Source: an uncultured Collinsella sp. (lineage in GTDB: Bacteria > Actinomycetota > Coriobacteriia > Coriobacteriales > Coriobacteriaceae). Taken from it: 64,000 nt of DNA. Below, piece after piece: positions 34,334 through 42,266 of this stretch. Position 1 is the first letter of the stretch, and every line of letters starts with the position of its first letter. The notes under the pieces are model-generated. The model saw only the letters and a program-made list of their open reading frames with translations, ran no database searches and was not told the DNA's origin. The stretch covers positions 117,062 to 181,061 of the forward strand of contig CANRSF010000001.1 in assembly GCA_947642445.1 (NCBI GenBank), written 5' to 3'. Made by a program: the position numbers and the translations under genes.

Positions 34334-36004
34334 ATGCCTGGTGTTACCCCTGCAGAAGTTCTATCCAACTTTGGCATTACGCTGGTCGAAGATCCCGCCG
34401 AGAACCAACCCCGCCTGCTGGTCGACCTGCCGGCAGCCGAGCTCGTCGAGCATGCGATTCGCCGCGAAGAGGGCCGTATGGCCTCCAACGGCGCACTCGT
34501 GATCGAGACGGGGGAGCGTACCGGACGTTCGCCCAACGACCGCTTTATCGTTGACACCCCCGATGTCCACGACAAGATCGCCTGGGGCGCCGTCAACCGC
34601 CCGCTTTCTGCCGAGAGCTACGAGACCATCAAGGCTGGTATCGTCGACTACCTCAACGAGCGCGATGTGTTCGTTACCCGCGGCATGGCGGGCGCCGACC
34701 GCAACCACACGCGCCGACTGCTCGTCGCCTGTGAGCGTGCCAGCCAGGCGCTCTTTATTAAGCAGATGCTCGCCCGCCCGCTTGCCCGTGAAATCGCACG
34801 CACCGGCGAGCCGGACTTCTGCGTGCTCGCCGCACCCGGCTATCAGTGCGACCCTGCCATCAAGGGCCTCAACTCCAGCGCCGCCGTGGTCATCAACTTC
34901 CAGGAGCGCGTGATTCTGGTCGCCGGCACCGGCTACTCCGGTGAGATCAAAAAGTCGATCTTCAGCGTCATGAACTACCTGCTGCCCGTCGAGGACGACG
35001 TTCTGCCCATGCATTGCTCGGCCAGTATGGACCCCGTCACGCATGAGACCGCCGTGTTCTTTGGTCTGTCCGGCACCGGCAAGACCACGCTTTCGGCCAA
35101 CCCCACGCGCCTGCTGATCGGCGACGACGAACACGGTTGGTCCGACATGGGCATCTTTAACGTCGAGGGCGGCTGCTACGCCAAGTGCGAGGGCCTGGAC
35201 GCGTTCCACGAGCCCGAGATCTTCAACGCCGTTCGCTTTGGCGCCATCTGTGAAAACGTGGTACTCGATGAGAATCGCAAGCCTAACTACGACGACGTCT
35301 CGATCACGCACAATACGCGCGTGGCCTACCCCGTCGAGCATATCCCCAACGCGTGGACCAAGGGCATGGGCACCACCCCGAGCGTCGTGCTGTTTTTGAC
35401 CTGCGACGCCTTTGGCGTGCTGCCGCCCATCTCGCGCCTGACGGCCGACGCCGCCATGTATCACTTTGTGACGGGCTTTACGGCCAAGATTCCCGGCACC
35501 GAGGTCGGCGTCACCGAGCCCACACCCACGTTCTCTTCGCTGTTTGGCGAGCCGTTTATGCCGCTCGACCCCATGGTCTATGCCAAGATGCTCGGTGAGC
35601 GCATCGCCGACGGCCGCACGCGTGTGTACCTGGTCAACACCGGCTGGATCGGCGGCGGCTACGGCGTGGGTCATCGCATCGAGCTTGCCTACACGCGCGC
35701 CCTGGTGGCCCGCGCCCTCGACGGTACCATCGAGGACAGCGAGTTCGTGCACGACGACATCTTTAACGTCGACATTCCCACCACGTGCCACGGCGTACCC
35801 GACGGCATCCTGGTGCCGCGCCAGTATTGGCAGAGTACCGCTCGCTACGACGAGGCCGCGCACAACTTGGCCGTGATGTTCGAGGAGAACTTCGAGAAGA
35901 AGTACTCGCACCTGCCCGAATCCGTCAAGGCCGCCGGTCCGCATGCTCAGGTGCACGCCGACGCCCGTCATCGCGGCCACGGCCTGCTGGGACTTCGCCA
36001 CTAG
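34334..36004 (+). CDS. pckA: Phosphoenolpyruvate carboxykinase (ATP)
   Basis: This enzyme catalyses reversible ATP-dependent conversion of oxaloacetate to PEP and CO2, linking C4 acids to gluconeogenesis or, in fermenters, fixing CO2 toward succinate. The 556-residue chain has the substrate region RTGRSPNDRFIVD, the kinase P-loop GLSGTGKTTLSANP (about residue 250), metal-binding IGDDEHGWSD, NVEGGCYAKC and the C-terminal GGYGVGHRI. Length and motifs are of the ATP-dependent type. AAAGGAGG precedes the ATG at 34334; the longer ORF-track start is rejected. A family A hairpin ends the transcript. Confidence 0.95.
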   Translation: MPGVTPAEVLSNFGITLVEDPAENQPRLLVDLPAAELVEHAIRREEGRMASNGALVIETGERTGRSPNDRFIVDTPDVHDKIAWGAVNRPLSAESYETIKAGIVDYLNERDVFVTRGMAGADRNHTRRLLVACERASQALFIKQMLARPLAREIARTGEPDFCVLAAPGYQCDPAIKGLNSSAAVVINFQERVILVAGTGYSGEIKKSIFSVMNYLLPVEDDVLPMHCSASMDPVTHETAVFFGLSGTGKTTLSANPTRLLIGDDEHGWSDMGIFNVEGGCYAKCEGLDAFHEPEIFNAVRFGAICENVVLDENRKPNYDDVSITHNTRVAYPVEHIPNAWTKGMGTTPSVVLFLTCDAFGVLPPISRLTADAAMYHFVTGFTAKIPGTEVGVTEPTPTFSSLFGEPFMPLDPMVYAKMLGERIADGRTRVYLVNTGWIGGGYGVGHRIELAYTRALVARALDGTIEDSEFVHDDIFNVDIPTTCHGVPDGILVPRQYWQSTARYDEAAHNLAVMFEENFEKKYSHLPESVKAAGPHAQVHADARHRGHGLLGLRH

Positions 36005-36019
36005 CGTCGCCTCAGACCC

Positions 36020-36060
36020 AAAACCACCATAAAGGGGACAGGCACCTTTGTGGTGGTTTT
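36020..36060 (+). repeat. Family A hairpin repeat (copy 2), terminator of pckA
   Basis: AAACCACCATAAAGG pairs with CCTTTGTGGTGGTTT; the loop GGACAGGCA is the reverse complement of the loop in copies 3, 5, 6 and 7. It begins 16 bases after the pckA stop and ends in TTTT. Confidence 0.85.
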
Positions 36061-36128
36061 ACTCGCGCGGATGACTCGGGTTACAATACACCTGACATAT
36101 CGCTCCCTTCTCCGGATGGGGGCAGCGT

Positions 36129-36187
36129 AAGCGCTCTTGTGGCGGCACCGTAGGACTTTGAAGGTGGCCGTCGTAAGGGCGCTTTTT
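36129..36187 (+). terminator. Terminator-like hairpin in the leader of the B3/B4 gene
   Basis: AAGCGCTCTT pairs with AAGGGCGCTT (one wobble) and an inner GGCGGCACC/GGTGGCCGTC stem extends it; TTTTTG follows. It lies between a possible -10 box (TACAAT at about 36083) and the ATG at 36232, the place for an attenuator. No known riboswitch class is recognised. Confidence 0.55.
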
Positions 36188-36231
36188 GTTTAGGCACCCG
36201 GGCTCGGGCGCATGCTATGAAGGGAGAGCGC

Positions 36232-36951
36232 ATGAAGAGCTTTATTGCCGAGGATTCGTTTTGGGAGCTATTTCCGCAGGCGGCTGTCGGTGTTGTGGTC
36301 GTAAAGGGCATGAAGCCCGCGGCTCAGATTCCTCAAGAGGACGTGGACGCGATTGCGGCGTTGCTCGACCGCGCCAATATCGACGCGGAGCGTCATCTGA
36401 CCAGCGATACTATCAGCGAGAACGCACCGGTCAAGGCATGGCGCGAGGCTTATCGGCTGTTCAAGACCAAAAAGGGCGCGCGTTGCTCAATTGAGAACCT
36501 GCTCAAGCGCGTGCTCAAGGGCAAACCGGTGGGCCACATTACGCCCGCGGTGGACATCTACAACACGGTGTCGCTGACCTACGCGCTGCCCGTTGGCGGC
36601 GAGGACCTGCATGCGATTGAGGGGGATCTTTGCTTGAAGGTGACTGACGGCGGCGATGCGTTCCTGCCACTTGGCGAGGAAACGGATGACCCGACGCTGC
36701 CCGGCGAGCTCGCCTACATCGATGATGCGGGCGCCGTATGCCGCTGCTGGAACTGGCGCGATGGCGTTCGAACGGCGTTGTCCGATGATTCGGCCGATGC
36801 TTTCCTGGCGATTGAGTGCGTGGAGCCCGAGCGGATGGGGGATTGCCAGGCCGCGATCGATCGCTTAGCCGAGCTGCTCGAGCGCTATCTGGGAGCGACG
36901 GTTGTCGTTAAAACGCTTGTGACCCGCGACAATCCTTGCGTGGGGCTGTAG
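36232..36951 (+). CDS. B3/B4 tRNA-binding-domain protein
   Basis: This 239-residue cytosolic protein resembles free-standing B3/B4 domains otherwise found in the phenylalanyl-tRNA synthetase beta subunit. Typical pattern: early FPQAAVGVVVVKG, middle SIENLLKRVLKGKPVGHITPAVDIYNTVSL, and GGEDLHAIEGDLCLKVTDGGDAFLPLG. In related proteins the domain helps remove mischarged tRNA or binds amino acids; here the role is inference. The ATG at 36232 has GGGAG just upstream, better than the ATG at 36217. A terminator-like hairpin in the leader suggests regulated expression. Confidence 0.8.
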   Translation: MKSFIAEDSFWELFPQAAVGVVVVKGMKPAAQIPQEDVDAIAALLDRANIDAERHLTSDTISENAPVKAWREAYRLFKTKKGARCSIENLLKRVLKGKPVGHITPAVDIYNTVSLTYALPVGGEDLHAIEGDLCLKVTDGGDAFLPLGEETDDPTLPGELAYIDDAGAVCRCWNWRDGVRTALSDDSADAFLAIECVEPERMGDCQAAIDRLAELLERYLGATVVVKTLVTRDNPCVGL

Positions 36952-36979
36952 CGAAGTCTGCGGATCAAACTCGATGCCC

Positions 36980-37021
36980 CAAACCACCACAAAGGTGCCT
37001 GTCCCCTTTGTGGTGGTTTTT
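36980..37021 (+). repeat. Family A hairpin repeat (copy 3)
   Basis: AAACCACCACAAAGG and CCTTTGTGGTGGTTT flank the loop TGCCTGTCC, with TTTTT after it. It begins 29 bases after the B3/B4 stop. Confidence 0.88.
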
Positions 37022-37123
37022 ATGTTGATGGGTTAACAAATGGGATATTTGGGTACGGGTGTTGCCTTGTGCGGCTAAGATGTTTACCCGTTAGCATCAT
37101 GTAAGCGAAAGGCGGTCGTCACC

Positions 37124-37573
37124 ATGCAGCAGAACGACGAGACACGTTTTGAGGACTTTGTCGGACTGATCAGCGGCCTCTACAAGGAGATTCAGCGTAT
37201 CAAGACGTCCGAAGGCGCAAGGCTGGGCCTCAAGGGCTCCGACGTTATGTGCCTGTACTATCTTGAGCGCAGCAAGGACGGCCTGACTGGCGCCGACCTC
37301 GCCCGCATGGCCGGCGTTACCCGTGCCGCCGTTTCGCGCACACTGGCACATCTGGAGGAGGGCGGCTACGTCGAGGTTGACGACTCGGGTGATGCGGCCG
37401 TCAAGTATCGTGCTCCGGTGCGCCTGACTGCCCTGGGCGGCGAGAGCATGAGCGAGGCCGATCGCATCATTCGCGAGGTGCTCGATACCACCGGCAAGGC
37501 CATGGGCGTGGAGCAGCGCGAGCAGATGTATGCATCGCTGCGCACGATCCTCAACACCCTGCGCGAGATCTAG
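37124..37573 (+). CDS. MarR-family transcriptional regulator
   Basis: This 149-residue winged-helix regulator has dimerising N- and C-terminal helices around a core with LKGSDVMCLYYLERSKDGLTGADLARMAGVTRAAVSRTLAHLEEGGYVEV, the usual MarR helix-turn-helix and recognition helix, and a wing around VKYRAPVRLTALG. It would bind a palindrome as a dimer and release DNA on binding a small ligand or on oxidation. GAAAGGCGG precedes the ATG. The DegV gene follows 119 bases downstream on the same strand and could be a target, but this is inference. Confidence 0.88.
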   Translation: MQQNDETRFEDFVGLISGLYKEIQRIKTSEGARLGLKGSDVMCLYYLERSKDGLTGADLARMAGVTRAAVSRTLAHLEEGGYVEVDDSGDAAVKYRAPVRLTALGGESMSEADRIIREVLDTTGKAMGVEQREQMYASLRTILNTLREI

Positions 37574-37692
37574 AGCCGCGCTGGCGCTAGCTTTCAGCCA
37601 AGAACTGCATCGTCCCGTTTGAGCGCGTACGCCGTGCCGGGACATTGCTGTCAAAATTCCCTGCGCGAGACCTGCGCAAGAAAGGATTCGTT

Positions 37693-38547
37693 ATGTCCGT
37701 CCGCATTATTACCGATTCCGCAAGCGATATGTCGCCGGCGGAGCACCCCGCTCTGCGTGTTCTGCCGCTGTCCGTCACCTTTGGCACCGATGTGTATATG
37801 GATGGCGTCGACATCGATCACCAGCGCTTTTACGAGATGCTTGTGGAGCGCGATGAGCTGCCCAAGACCGGTCAGGTCAACCCGTACGCCTTTTCGCAGG
37901 CGATTGCCGAAGCGCGTGAGGCCGGCGATGAGGCCGTGATTATTACCGTGGGCGCCAAGCTCTCGGGCACCAACCAGAGTGCCCGCACCGCACTTGCCGA
38001 GGCGCCGGGCGGCGACATGTTCGTCGTGGACAGCAATAACGTGACCTTGGGCGAGCGCGTGCTGGTCGAGTATGCGCTGCGCCTGGTGGACGAGGGCCAG
38101 GGCGCGGCTCAGGTTGCGGCGGCTGTCGAGGCCGTGCGCGACCGCGTGGTCGTCATCGGCCTGCTCGAGACGTTGGAGTACCTGGTGCGCGGCGGTCGCC
38201 TGTCTGCTGCTGCCGGCGCCGTGGGCACGCTGCTCAACGTAAAGCCCGTGGTGGCTGCCGAGGACGGTCTGATCGTGCAGCTGGGCAAGGCGCGCGGTTC
38301 CAAGAACGGACGTAACCTGCTCAACCAGAAGGTCGAAAAGGCAGGAGGCATCGACTTTTCCATGCCGCTGGCGCTCGGCTATACGGGCCTTTCGGATGCG
38401 GTGCTCAAGAAGTATATCGAGGACAGCGCGGCACTGTGGGCTGGACACACCGAGGGCGAACTGCCCGTTCACACCATCGGCGCCACCATCGGCACCCATG
38501 TAGGCCCCGGCGCCGTAGCCGTAGCCTTCTTCCAGCCCGTTAACTAG
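37693..38547 (+). CDS. DegV-family fatty-acid-binding protein
   Basis: This 284-residue protein starts MSVRIITDSASDMSP, the family opening, with LPLSVTFGTDVYMDGVDI, KTGQVNPYAFSQAI, the lipid head-group site around GAKLSGTNQSARTA, and a C-terminal TIGATIGTHVGPGAVAVAF. DegV (FakB-like) proteins hold a fatty acid and present it to a FakA-type kinase for entry into phospholipid synthesis. AAAGGA precedes the ATG at 37693, chosen over the upstream start in the ORF track. No fakA is adjacent. A family A hairpin follows the stop by 10 bases. Confidence 0.92.
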   Translation: MSVRIITDSASDMSPAEHPALRVLPLSVTFGTDVYMDGVDIDHQRFYEMLVERDELPKTGQVNPYAFSQAIAEAREAGDEAVIITVGAKLSGTNQSARTALAEAPGGDMFVVDSNNVTLGERVLVEYALRLVDEGQGAAQVAAAVEAVRDRVVVIGLLETLEYLVRGGRLSAAAGAVGTLLNVKPVVAAEDGLIVQLGKARGSKNGRNLLNQKVEKAGGIDFSMPLALGYTGLSDAVLKKYIEDSAALWAGHTEGELPVHTIGATIGTHVGPGAVAVAFFQPVN

Positions 38548-38557
38548 CCCACCTGCC

Positions 38558-38597
38558 AAAACCACCACAAAGGGGACAGGAACCTTTGTGGTGGTTT
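38558..38597 (+). repeat. Family A hairpin repeat (copy 4)
   Basis: AAACCACCACAAAGG pairs with CCTTTGTGGTGGTTT; loop GGACAGGAA. It sits between the DegV stop and the MGMT-like gene. Confidence 0.88.
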
Positions 38598-38626
38598 ATG
38601 CTATTCCGGGTGGAAGGGAGCGAGCA

Positions 38627-38947
38627 ATGGCGTCTGAGGGCTTTTTTGAGCGGGTGTACGAGGTGGTCGAGCAGATTCCCGAGGGGATGGTCGCCACGTA
38701 TGGTCAGGTGGCGCTGCTTGCTGGACGTCCACGAAGTGCGCGGTACGTGGGGTATGCCCTGCACGGCAATCCGCGCCCCGGCGAGATTCCCTGTCACCGC
38801 GTGGTGTTTGCCGATGGCCGCATATGCGATGGTTTTGCTTTTGGCGGCCCCAATGCTCAGAGTGAGCTCTTAATGGGGGAGGGCGTGACGTTTACCGATC
38901 CCATGCACGTCGACCTGGGCGCCTGTCGTTGGCCGGCCGGGCTTTAA
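38627..38947 (+). CDS. MGMT-family DNA methyltransferase-like protein (short)
   Basis: This 106-residue protein matches only the C-terminal DNA-binding domain of O6-alkylguanine-DNA alkyltransferases: FFERVYEVVEQIPEGMVATYGQVALLAG, the arginine-finger region ARYVGYALHGNP, and GEIPCHRVVFADGR. The PCHR motif keeps the catalytic Cys, unlike alkyltransferase-like (ATL) proteins that have PWHR. The N-terminal domain of full-length enzymes is missing. It probably repairs or flags alkylated guanine. AAGGGAG precedes the ATG at 38627. Family A hairpins flank it on both sides. Confidence 0.85.
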   Translation: MASEGFFERVYEVVEQIPEGMVATYGQVALLAGRPRSARYVGYALHGNPRPGEIPCHRVVFADGRICDGFAFGGPNAQSELLMGEGVTFTDPMHVDLGACRWPAGL

Positions 38948-38962
38948 CGGCTTGCTCGCGCC

Positions 38963-39002
38963 AAAACCACCACAAAGGTGCCTGTCCCCTTTGTGGTGGT
39001 TC
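38963..39002 (+). repeat. Family A hairpin repeat (copy 5)
   Basis: AAAACCACCACAAAGG pairs with CCTTTGTGGTGGTT; loop TGCCTGTCC. It begins 16 bases past the MGMT-like stop. Confidence 0.88.
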
Positions 39003-39044
39003 TAGTTTACCTGAGCTAACTTATGGAGAAGCTATGGGGGAACA

Positions 39045-39228
39045 TATTGACGCTACAAAGTAAACCACGGTGAACTATATTGTATTCAGCAACGGAGCAG
39101 GCAATAGGCGATGAAAAAGCCTGCCCTGTTGAGTTTGATTCGCATTCCTCCCCTCTGTGCGATTCAACGGTGTACTTCGGGAACAGGCCCGCTGGCAACT
39201 AACTGCCAGCGGGCCTGTTCCTGTTTTT
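39045..39228 (+). ncRNA. Candidate small RNA ending in a very strong terminator
   Basis: No supported ORF lies between repeat A copy 5 and trpS, yet an 18-bp perfect hairpin GGAACAGGCCCGCTGGCA/TGCCAGCGGGCCTGTTCC followed by TGTTTTT (39180-39228) ends a plus-strand transcript here. Upstream lie TTGACG (39045) and TATATT, and two foldable segments, GCAGGC...GCCTGC and TTGA...GATTCGCA/TGCGATTCAA. The MGMT-like gene already has its own terminator. The 5' end is uncertain and the promoter spacing is poor. Confidence 0.4.
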
Positions 39229-39268
39229 CGCGGGAGTGCAATGGGCAGAGCCGAACCGGTCGGGCACC

Positions 39269-39296
39269 AAAAAAGGCGGACGCACTAGCGCCCGCC
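39269..39296 (-). terminator. Terminator of trpS
   Basis: On the minus strand GGCGGGCGC pairs with GCGTCCGCC (one mismatch), followed by TTTTTTGG. It is about 35 bases after the trpS stop. Confidence 0.75.
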
Positions 39297-39331
39297 CTAT
39301 AGCAATCGAAAGTTCTAGCCAGCAGATCGAT

Positions 39332-40381
39332 CTAGTACACCATGCCCATGGCGTCCTGAACCTCGGCCAGGGTCTGCTCGGCAATCTCGTTGGCGCGACG
39401 GTTGCCCTCGTGCAGCACGTCCTTCACATAGTCCAGGTCGTTTTCGTAGCGCTGACGACGCTCGCGGATCGGCGCGAAGTACTCGTTGACGGCCTCGGTC
39501 ACGTACTTCTTGAGCTGGCCGGAGCCGCCCATGCCAATCTCTTCGGCAATCTCGACCTCGGAACGGCCAGTGCAGATGGCGGCCGTCGAAAGCAGACCGG
39601 ACACGCCGGGGCGGTTCTCGGGATCGAATGTGATCATGCGCTCGGAGTCGGTCTGGCTCTTCTTGATGCGCTTGGCCGTCTCCTCGGCGGTCATCGAGAT
39701 GTTGATGGCGTTGCCGTAGCTCTTGCTCATCTTGCGCCCGTCCAGGCCGGGCAGCAGCGGGGTCTCGGACAGCAGCGCGTCGACCTCGGGGAACACCTTG
39801 CCGTAACGGTTGTTAAAGCGGCGGGCGATGGTGCGGGTGAGCTCGATGTGCGGCAGCTGGTCGCGACCGACGGGCACCACATTGCCCTTGCAGAACAGGA
39901 TGTCGCAGGCCTGGTGCACCGGGTAGGTGAGCAGAAGGCCGGTGAGCTCGTGGCCCGAGGCCTCCATCTCGGCCTTGACCGTGGGGTTGCGCGCCAGCTC
40001 GGCCTCGGAGACCAGCGACAGGAACGGCAGCATGAGCTGGTTGGCGGCGGGCACGGCGGAGTGCGCGTAGATCATGGTCTTGTCGGGGTCGATGCCGCAG
40101 GCAAGGTAGTCCATGACCATGTTGTACACGTTGTCCTGGATGTGCTCGGTCGTGTCGCGGTCGGTGATGACCTGGTAGTCGGCGATGAGTACGTTGGTCT
40201 TGGCACCCATGTTCTGCAGCTCCACACGGCCCTTGAGGGTGCCGAAGTAGTGACCCAGGTGCAGGCGGCCGGTGGGGCGGTCGCCGGTAAGCATGGTGAA
40301 CTTCTCGGGCGTTTTTGCCAGGCCCTCGCGAATGGCGTTGCTCTTTTGCAGCGCGACTTCGTAGCTGTTCTCGTTTGGCAT
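39332..40381 (-). CDS. trpS: Tryptophanyl-tRNA synthetase
   Basis: This class I synthetase charges tRNA-Trp. The 349-residue chain has the HIGH-like PTGRLHLGHYFG near residue 37, VPVGRDQLPHIELTR, and the KMSKS loop GRKMSKSYGNAI near residue 225, followed by a C-terminal helical anticodon-binding part. Start at 40381 (MPNENS) has AGGAG upstream; the ORF-track start 30 bases further lacks one. It lies downstream of the WecA/TagO-like gene on the same strand. No T-box or Trp leader was seen in the 160-base gap. Confidence 0.95.
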   Translation of the reverse strand: MPNENSYEVALQKSNAIREGLAKTPEKFTMLTGDRPTGRLHLGHYFGTLKGRVELQNMGAKTNVLIADYQVITDRDTTEHIQDNVYNMVMDYLACGIDPDKTMIYAHSAVPAANQLMLPFLSLVSEAELARNPTVKAEMEASGHELTGLLLTYPVHQACDILFCKGNVVPVGRDQLPHIELTRTIARRFNNRYGKVFPEVDALLSETPLLPGLDGRKMSKSYGNAINISMTAEETAKRIKKSQTDSERMITFDPENRPGVSGLLSTAAICTGRSEVEIAEEIGMGGSGQLKKYVTEAVNEYFAPIRERRQRYENDLDYVKDVLHEGNRRANEIAEQTLAEVQDAMGMVY

Positions 40382-40542
40382 GATTGCTCCTAACGTATGT
40401 TCATGGGTCAAGATGATAACGCGTTTATTGGAGGGTCGGGGCGTAAGTACGCGAGGGGCGGGAGAGCGGCGGCATGTGCGATGGGCGCGGCGTGGCTGCG
40501 CGTTTGGCCGGCGGCGCCTGGGCGCATCCTCGGCAGCTTGCC

Positions 40543-41742
40543 CTAGCGCCTGTGGTGGCGCTCCTCCCTGCGTTCTTCTGCCGCCTGCTCCTCCTGCTTA
40601 AAGGCGGGATCGTCGGGGGTGACGAGCTCGTCCTCGTGCGTGCGCTTGTTGTAATGGTGGCGCAGCACGGGCTCAAACAGGTGCAGGTGCTTGGCAAAGG
40701 CCGCCGAGCCAATGGCGAGTACGGTAAAGATGAGCACGCGCATGGGCACCTCGACCTGGTTAATCGCGGCGGCGCCGGCCGAAAGCATGATGCACCAGGC
40801 GTAGATGAGGAGCACTGCCTGCTTTTGGTTGTAGCCCTCTTGGATCAGGCGGTGGTGGATGTGGCCCTTGTCGGCCTGCCCGATGCTAATGTGGGCGCGC
40901 TTGCGGCGCACGATGGCGCTAAACGTGTCGATGATGGGCACGCCGGCAACGATGAGCGGGATGATAAGCGAGGTGAGCGCGGCGGTGCGGCTCACGTTGA
41001 GCAGCGAGATGGAGCCCAGTGCAAAGCCCAGAAGCAACGACCCCGAGTCGCCCAAGAAGATGCTTGCGGGGTTGAAGTTGTAGCGCAAAAAGGCCAGGCA
41101 AGCGCCAAAGAGCGCAATGGAGAGCGCGGCGGCGTCGATGCGGCCCGAGAGAACGGCCATCGAAAACATGGTGAACGACGCGATGCCGCAGATGCCCGTG
41201 GCCAAGCCGTCGAGGCCGTCGATGAGGTTAATGATGTTGGTGAATGCCACCAGATAGATCACGGTGATGGGGTAGGCGAGCCATCCGAGCATGATCTCGC
41301 CGGGGGCAAACGGGTTGACGATGACGCCGATCCGCAGGCCGCCGATACAGGCGATAAGCGCGGCGAGGACCTGTCCGGCTAGCTTTTGCTTGGGCTCGAG
41401 CTGGAAGACGTCGTCGATAGCGCCGGTCGCAAAGATGACGGTAAAAGAAAGCGCAAGTATGGGGTAGCTGATGTGCAGACGGGGGTGGGGCACCAAAACG
41501 GGCGGCCAACCCAGGTACCAGGTGCCTAGGATTTGCACAATACAGGCAACGACCAGGCCCAAAAACACCGCCATTCCGCCCAAACGCGGGATGGGCTTGG
41601 TGTTGATGCGGCGCTTAGAAGGATAGTCGACGGCGTCGAGCTTAATTGCCAAGCGCTTGACCAGGGGCACCGTGAGGAAGGTCGTGATAAAGGCCGCCGC
41701 TGCCACGCATAGATACGGTATGTAGCTCGGGGATGAAGCCAT
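40543..41742 (-). CDS. WecA/TagO-type undecaprenyl-phosphate sugar-1-phosphate transferase
   Basis: This 399-residue membrane enzyme of the MraY/WecA superfamily transfers a sugar-1-phosphate (probably GlcNAc-1-P) from UDP-sugar to undecaprenyl phosphate, starting wall polymer synthesis. About 10-11 helices are visible, with RRINTKPIPRLGGMAVFLG, GAIDDVFQLEPKQKL (Asp pair), FTNIINLIDGLDGLATG and the HIHHRL motif typical of WecA-like members. The C-terminal tail is polar and rich in Glu/Arg/His. The start at 41742 (MASSPSYIPY) is a best guess; no strong RBS is seen and upstream ATGs at 41814 or 41862 cannot be excluded. Confidence 0.88.
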   Translation of the reverse strand: MASSPSYIPYLCVAAAAFITTFLTVPLVKRLAIKLDAVDYPSKRRINTKPIPRLGGMAVFLGLVVACIVQILGTWYLGWPPVLVPHPRLHISYPILALSFTVIFATGAIDDVFQLEPKQKLAGQVLAALIACIGGLRIGVIVNPFAPGEIMLGWLAYPITVIYLVAFTNIINLIDGLDGLATGICGIASFTMFSMAVLSGRIDAAALSIALFGACLAFLRYNFNPASIFLGDSGSLLLGFALGSISLLNVSRTAALTSLIIPLIVAGVPIIDTFSAIVRRKRAHISIGQADKGHIHHRLIQEGYNQKQAVLLIYAWCIMLSAGAAAINQVEVPMRVLIFTVLAIGSAAFAKHLHLFEPVLRHHYNKRTHEDELVTPDDPAFKQEEQAAEERREERHHRR

Positions 41743-41974
41743 GAATCTAAAAACCGCCAAGCGTCGAAGGAAAAGGTCAAAGGTTGCTAAGCGCAAAGGG
41801 CATAGCCGAACCATGATACTCGACCAAGGGGGGTGCATGGAATTGCGCGCAGCGATAATCACGCGCTTACCAGATATTGGGATGTTGTCGATGGCTTGTC
41901 GGGATACCGGCGGGGATCCATATGGGCTGTAATGGTGGTTTTCGGCAAATAAAAACCACCCCCCACGTTACGAA

Positions 41975-42117
41975 AATGAACCCACCTAAAACAGGTGGGT
42001 GCCCTCATCGACTGTTCCAGCGTCCTTAACAACGAAGGATACCTGTACTAGGTACGACTGTGTGGGCTCCCTAAATAAACGCGACGGTTCACCCAGTTGC
42101 TCCGCGGGGGGCGGAAT
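41975..42117 (-). ncRNA. Structured RNA candidate, possibly 6S RNA
   Basis: The gap between the divergent transferase and radical SAM genes holds no ORF but a highly structured minus-strand segment. It has a CCGC-CCCC-GCGG hairpin at the 5' end, a TCCTT/AAGGA hairpin in the middle, TTTATTTAGGGAGCCCAC, and near the 3' end GAGGGCACCCACC leading into the terminator ACCCACCT-GTTTT-AGGTGGGT followed by TCATTTTC. A -10 box TATGAT lies 7 bases upstream of the proposed 5' end. Overall layout and the 3' GGGCACCCACC remind me of Gram-positive 6S RNAs. It could instead be a leader of the transferase gene. Confidence 0.45.
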
Positions 42118-42123
42118 ACCTAC

Positions 42124-42129
42124 ATCATA
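42124..42129 (-). promoter_or_regulatory. -10 box of the candidate structured RNA
   Basis: TATGAT on the minus strand, spaced 7 bases from the proposed RNA start. The -35 region is weak. Confidence 0.4.
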
Positions 42130-42266
42130 AAGCGGCACTTTATCGATTCCAGTCTTGACATTACAAAAATCGTGTCGGACGATTACGGCGCCTTGGGCTC
42201 GAGCCGTCTGTGCGGTTGGTCCCTTTACGTTTGAGCTGCTGAATCGTTGTTTTGGAGCATGTTTTT

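Noticed and set aside
34361-36001. 546-aa minus-strand ORF opposite pckA
   Set aside because: Antisense shadow of a C-ending-codon-rich gene; no recognisable protein pattern.
39111-39302. 63-aa plus ORF running through the terminator before trpS
   Set aside because: It reads through an 18-bp terminator stem and has no ribosome site or family pattern.
42155-42195. TTGACA at 42155 as promoter of the 6S-like RNA
   Set aside because: It is on the plus strand, pointing to the radical SAM gene, while the structured RNA and its TATGAT read on the minus strand.
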